Assembly: GCA_016711215.1 (NCBI GenBank)
Contig: JADJTL010000001.1
Coordinates: forward strand, 310,001-374,000
Length of the DNA: 64,000 nt
Source of the DNA: Pseudomonadota bacterium
GTDB taxonomy: Bacteria > Myxococcota_A > Polyangia > GCA-2747355
Direction of reading: 5' to 3'
A program made the position numbers and the translations under genes. Position 1 is the first letter of the stretch; each line of letters starts with the position of its first letter. The notes below the pieces were generated by a model. The model ran no database searches and was not told where the DNA came from. It saw nothing but the letters and a program-made list of their open reading frames with translations. This document shows, one piece after another, positions 60,119-64,000 of the stretch.

Positions 60119-60422
60119 GCAACGACTCGAGGGCTGCGACCGGGTCAAGTGCTGCGACCGGGCCGTGCTGCGCGTCGCTACGCGACGAAGTGCCGAGGCT
60201 CGCTCTGCGGCGAGAGCTGGATCTCAAAACGGTGAAAGGGTCGTTCGACCCTTCCACCGCCGGCGGGGCCACTCGACGCGTAGTCGCGGCGCTTCGCGCT
60301 CTCGCGGCGCCTGAAGCGCCACGGGCCTGAGCGCTGTAGTCTCGTATCTGGGCGTCGGCTGCCGGCCCGAAGCTGAGCATCGCACCCACCGCGACCGCGC
60401 ATAGCCAATGGCTCGTTCGCAT
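60069..60422 (-). CDS. Small secreted hypothetical protein
   Basis: A 117-residue protein with a clear signal peptide (MRTSHWLCAVAVGAMLSFGPAADAQ, cleavage after ADA) and a Ser/Arg/Ala-rich mature part lacking Cys or recognisable motifs. The ATG at 60422 is taken as start because the frame upstream runs through a 13-bp tandem repeat. The expected ribosome-binding site is the G-rich run just upstream. The seven-copy 13-bp repeat begins 16 bp upstream of the start and may affect its expression. Function is unknown. Confidence 0.5.
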   Translation of the reverse strand: MRTSHWLCAVAVGAMLSFGPAADAQIRDYSAQARGASGAARARSAATTRRVAPPAVEGSNDPFTVLRSSSRRRASLGTSSRSDAQHGPVAALDPVAALESLHGSLNSMLVVMGSADR

Positions 60423-60438
60423 CGCCCCAACCCCCCTG

Positions 60439-60529
60439 CTGCTGATCGGCCCTGCTGATCGGCCCTGCTGATCGGCCCTGCTGATCGGCCCTGCTGATCG
60501 GCCCTGCTGATCGGCCCTGCTGATCGGCC
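60439..60529. repeat. 13-bp tandem repeat, seven perfect copies
   Basis: Seven perfect head-to-tail copies of ctgctgatcggcc occupy the 5' leader of the small secreted protein gene on the minus strand. Period 13 is not a multiple of three, so the tract is not a coding repeat. Each unit carries a GATC site. There are no unique spacers, so it is not a CRISPR array. Confidence 0.95.
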
Positions 60530-60635
60530 CACATAGCGGGCGGCAGTGCCCACAGTGGCCCACAGCCGCCGCGGGCCAAATATGGTATCCGCTGCGTCCG
60601 CTGTCCAGGACCTTTTTTGGGGACCATTTTTGGGC

Positions 60636-61391
60636 TCAGCCGGCGACGGCCTGCTTGGCGCTGGCGCGCAGCAGCTCGCGGTTGAGCTTGCCGATGAAGT
60701 CGAGCGGGATGCCCTTCGGGCAGACCGCCTCGCACTCGCCGTGGTTGGTGCAGGCGCCGAAGCCCTCGCGCTCCATCTGCGCCACCATCGCCTGCACGCG
60801 CGCCTCGCGCTCGGGCTGGCCCTGCGGCAGCAGCGCGAGCTGCGTGACCTTGGCGGCGACGAAGAGCATCGCCGACGCGTTGGGGCAGGCGGCGACGCAG
60901 GCCCCGCAGCCGATGCACTCGGCGGCGTCCATCGCGCGCTCGGCGACTGGCTTGCCGATCGGGATCGCGTTGCCGTCGGGCGCGCTGCCGGTGTGGACCG
61001 AGACGTAGCCGCCGGCGGCGATGATGCGGTCGAAGGCCGCGCGGTCGACGACGAGGTCCTTGACCACCGGGAAGGCCTGGGCGCGCCAGGGCTCGATCGT
61101 GATCGTGTCGCCGTCGCGGAAGCTGCGCAGATGGAGCTGGCAGGTGGTCGTACGCTGATGCGGACCGTGGGGGACGCCGTCGATGACCTGGCCGCAGGCG
61201 CCGCAGACGCCCTCACGGCAGTCGTGGTCGAAGGCCACCGGCTCCTCGCCGCGATCGATCAGCCTTTCGTTGAGCACGTCGAGCATCTCGAGAAAGGACA
61301 TGTGCTCGGTCACGCCCTCGACCACGTAGGGCACGAGCTTGCCCGGGGCGCCGGCGTCGGCCTGGCGCCAGATGTTGAGCGTTACGCGCAT
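60636..61391 (-). CDS. sdhB: Succinate dehydrogenase/fumarate reductase iron-sulfur subunit
   Basis: A 251-residue Fe-S subunit of complex II. The N-terminal plant-type [2Fe-2S] motif CREGVCGACG (about residues 58-67, with a fourth Cys in TTTCQLHL) is followed by two ferredoxin motifs for the [4Fe-4S] and [3Fe-4S] clusters, CIGCGACVAACPNA near 159 and CTNHGECEAVCPKGIP near 215. It passes electrons from the flavoprotein to quinone in the membrane. It lies 32 bp after sdhA on the same strand in the order sdhC-sdhA-sdhB. Confidence 0.94.
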   Translation of the reverse strand: MRVTLNIWRQADAGAPGKLVPYVVEGVTEHMSFLEMLDVLNERLIDRGEEPVAFDHDCREGVCGACGQVIDGVPHGPHQRTTTCQLHLRSFRDGDTITIEPWRAQAFPVVKDLVVDRAAFDRIIAAGGYVSVHTGSAPDGNAIPIGKPVAERAMDAAECIGCGACVAACPNASAMLFVAAKVTQLALLPQGQPEREARVQAMVAQMEREGFGACTNHGECEAVCPKGIPLDFIGKLNRELLRASAKQAVAG

Positions 61392-61423
61392 GACAGTTGC
61401 CCTCGGTCAGCCTGGCCTCGCAT

Positions 61424-63349
<1,926 letters not shown>

Positions 63350-63435
63350 ACGGCCCTCCGCGCGAGCGCTCGGTGGCGCTCACGTGCCGTGTTTGAGTGC
63401 CTGCCACGGTCGCGCCGCTGGCGGACCGCCAACCT

Positions 63436-64000
63436 CTACAAGCGCAGCCAGCCGGCGAGCACCGCCAGCGGTATCGAAACATTACCGGCCACGATCAGCG
63501 CCGTGACGCTGCCCGCCAGCAGGCGCAGCCGTCGGCGCCAGCGCCCGTTGCTCAGCCCGAGCGTCTGGAACATGCTCCAGACGCCGTGCACCAGATGCAG
63601 GCCGAGGGCGGTCATCGCGAGCATGTAGGTCACGGCGGCCAGCGGCTCGCTGAAGCCGACGACGACGTTGCGGTAGACCTGGCCCTCGACGAAGTCGGGG
63701 TGCGCGCTACCGACCGTCAGGTGGAGCAGGTGGTAGACCACGTAGGCGAAGATCAGCGGGCCGGTCACGCGCATCGAGCGCGAGAACAGGGTCGCCGTCC
63801 TGTAGCGGCGTTGGCCGGCATAGGGCTCGCGGCGAGCGCGCCAGCTCCGCAGCGTGGTGGCCACCGCCGCCCAACCATGCACCAGCAGCGCGCAGAAGAG
63901 CGTGATGCGTGCCCCCCATAGCAGAGCGGCGTTGCTCTGGAGGAAGTGCGCGTAGGCGTCGATCGCCTGCGGCCCGCGAAAGATCTGCAGGTTGCCGAGC
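63436..64000 (-). CDS. sdhC: Succinate dehydrogenase cytochrome b subunit, 5'-truncated by window edge
   Basis: The C-terminal 188 residues of a single-chain, five-helix cytochrome b558-type anchor, running off the right end. NLQIFRGPQAIDAYAHFLQ near the edge, a helix with HGWAAVA, IFAYVVYHLLHLTVG and ALGLHLVHGVWSMFQTLG carry the His residues expected for two haems b. It anchors SdhAB and reduces quinone. An internal ATG at 63882 is not the start, because conserved sequence continues upstream to 64000. Gene order sdhC-sdhA-sdhB supports this call. Confidence 0.88.
   Translation of the reverse strand, partial: LGNLQIFRGPQAIDAYAHFLQSNAALLWGARITLFCALLVHGWAAVATTLRSWRARREPYAGQRRYRTATLFSRSMRVTGPLIFAYVVYHLLHLTVGSAHPDFVEGQVYRNVVVGFSEPLAAVTYMLAMTALGLHLVHGVWSMFQTLGLSNGRWRRRLRLLAGSVTALIVAGNVSIPLAVLAGWLRL

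Noticed and set aside
60439..60529. Possible CRISPR array
   Set aside because: Units are only 13 bp and directly contiguous without spacers, and no cas genes are present.
60439..60529. Possible replication origin iterons
   Set aside because: No dnaA, dnaN or rep gene, no DnaA boxes and no A/T-rich unwinding region adjoin the repeats.

Overview
The window is about 70% G+C and gene-dense, with strongly G/C-biased third codon positions. It looks like the chromosome of a myxobacterium-like bacterium (Myxococcota or a related deltaproteobacterial lineage, possibly a metagenome assembly). Pointers are the DUF4388-DnaJ-TPR protein, the FHA-rich signalling proteins, the many secreted or lipidated proteins of unknown function, TadE/TadG-like pseudopilins, and a giant lipoprotein with RCC1 repeats, Myxococcales-type Cys-rich CGNG..GE.CD motifs and an Asn-Ala-Met repeat. 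This assignment is inference. No rRNA, tRNA, CRISPR array, insertion sequence or phage was seen.

Layout. 1-7.6 kb: tRNA methylthiotransferase (cut by the left edge), YbgC thioesterase, DUF4388-DnaJ, DUF192, PP2C phosphatase, TlyA, a sugar nucleotidyltransferase, an FHA-GGDEF protein and a DUF1318-like lipoprotein. 7.6-14.4 kb: a frameshifted GT-C/TPR membrane protein, an M30-like metallopeptidase lipoprotein broken by an amber codon, and small secreted unknowns. 14.6-20.8 kb: a translationally coupled TadE/TadG/TadE-like/unknown/Flp-like cluster with no secretion motor. 20.8-29 kb: a partial complex I operon, nuoE-F-J-K-L-M-N, behind a good sigma70-type promoter. 29-33.7 kb: PilZ, YihY/BrkB, a CitE-like lyase, and an FHA-histidine kinase-receiver hybrid. 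33.7-35.2 kb: a PqqD-like protein with a Cys/Ser peptide tail next to an HprK-like kinase, the best candidate here for a little-described system. 35.4-44.3 kb: surface lipoproteins, including the 2127-residue repeat protein. 44.4-47.6 kb: a DprE1/DprE2-like pair and murB. 47.8-60.4 kb: thioredoxin-like, Nudix, gamma-glutamyltransferase, methyltransferase, HAD, M42 and M49-like peptidases, an alpha/beta hydrolase and unknowns. 60.6-64 kb: sdhB-sdhA-sdhC (succinate dehydrogenase), with sdhC running off the right edge.

Functionally, the nuo and sdh genes feed the quinone pool. PP2C, two FHA proteins, GGDEF and PilZ suggest Ser/Thr-phosphorylation and cyclic-di-GMP signalling. The rest is mostly envelope and secreted functions.

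Two window-wide patterns stand out. Many short tandem repeats (9-22 bp, a different unit at each site) lie at gene ends and in spacers. Several ORFs are interrupted by a single event: an indel near 8749, TAG at 9932, and a C-run indel near 52744. These could be true decay or assembly errors. Protein families are assigned from motifs read by eye; no database search was run.
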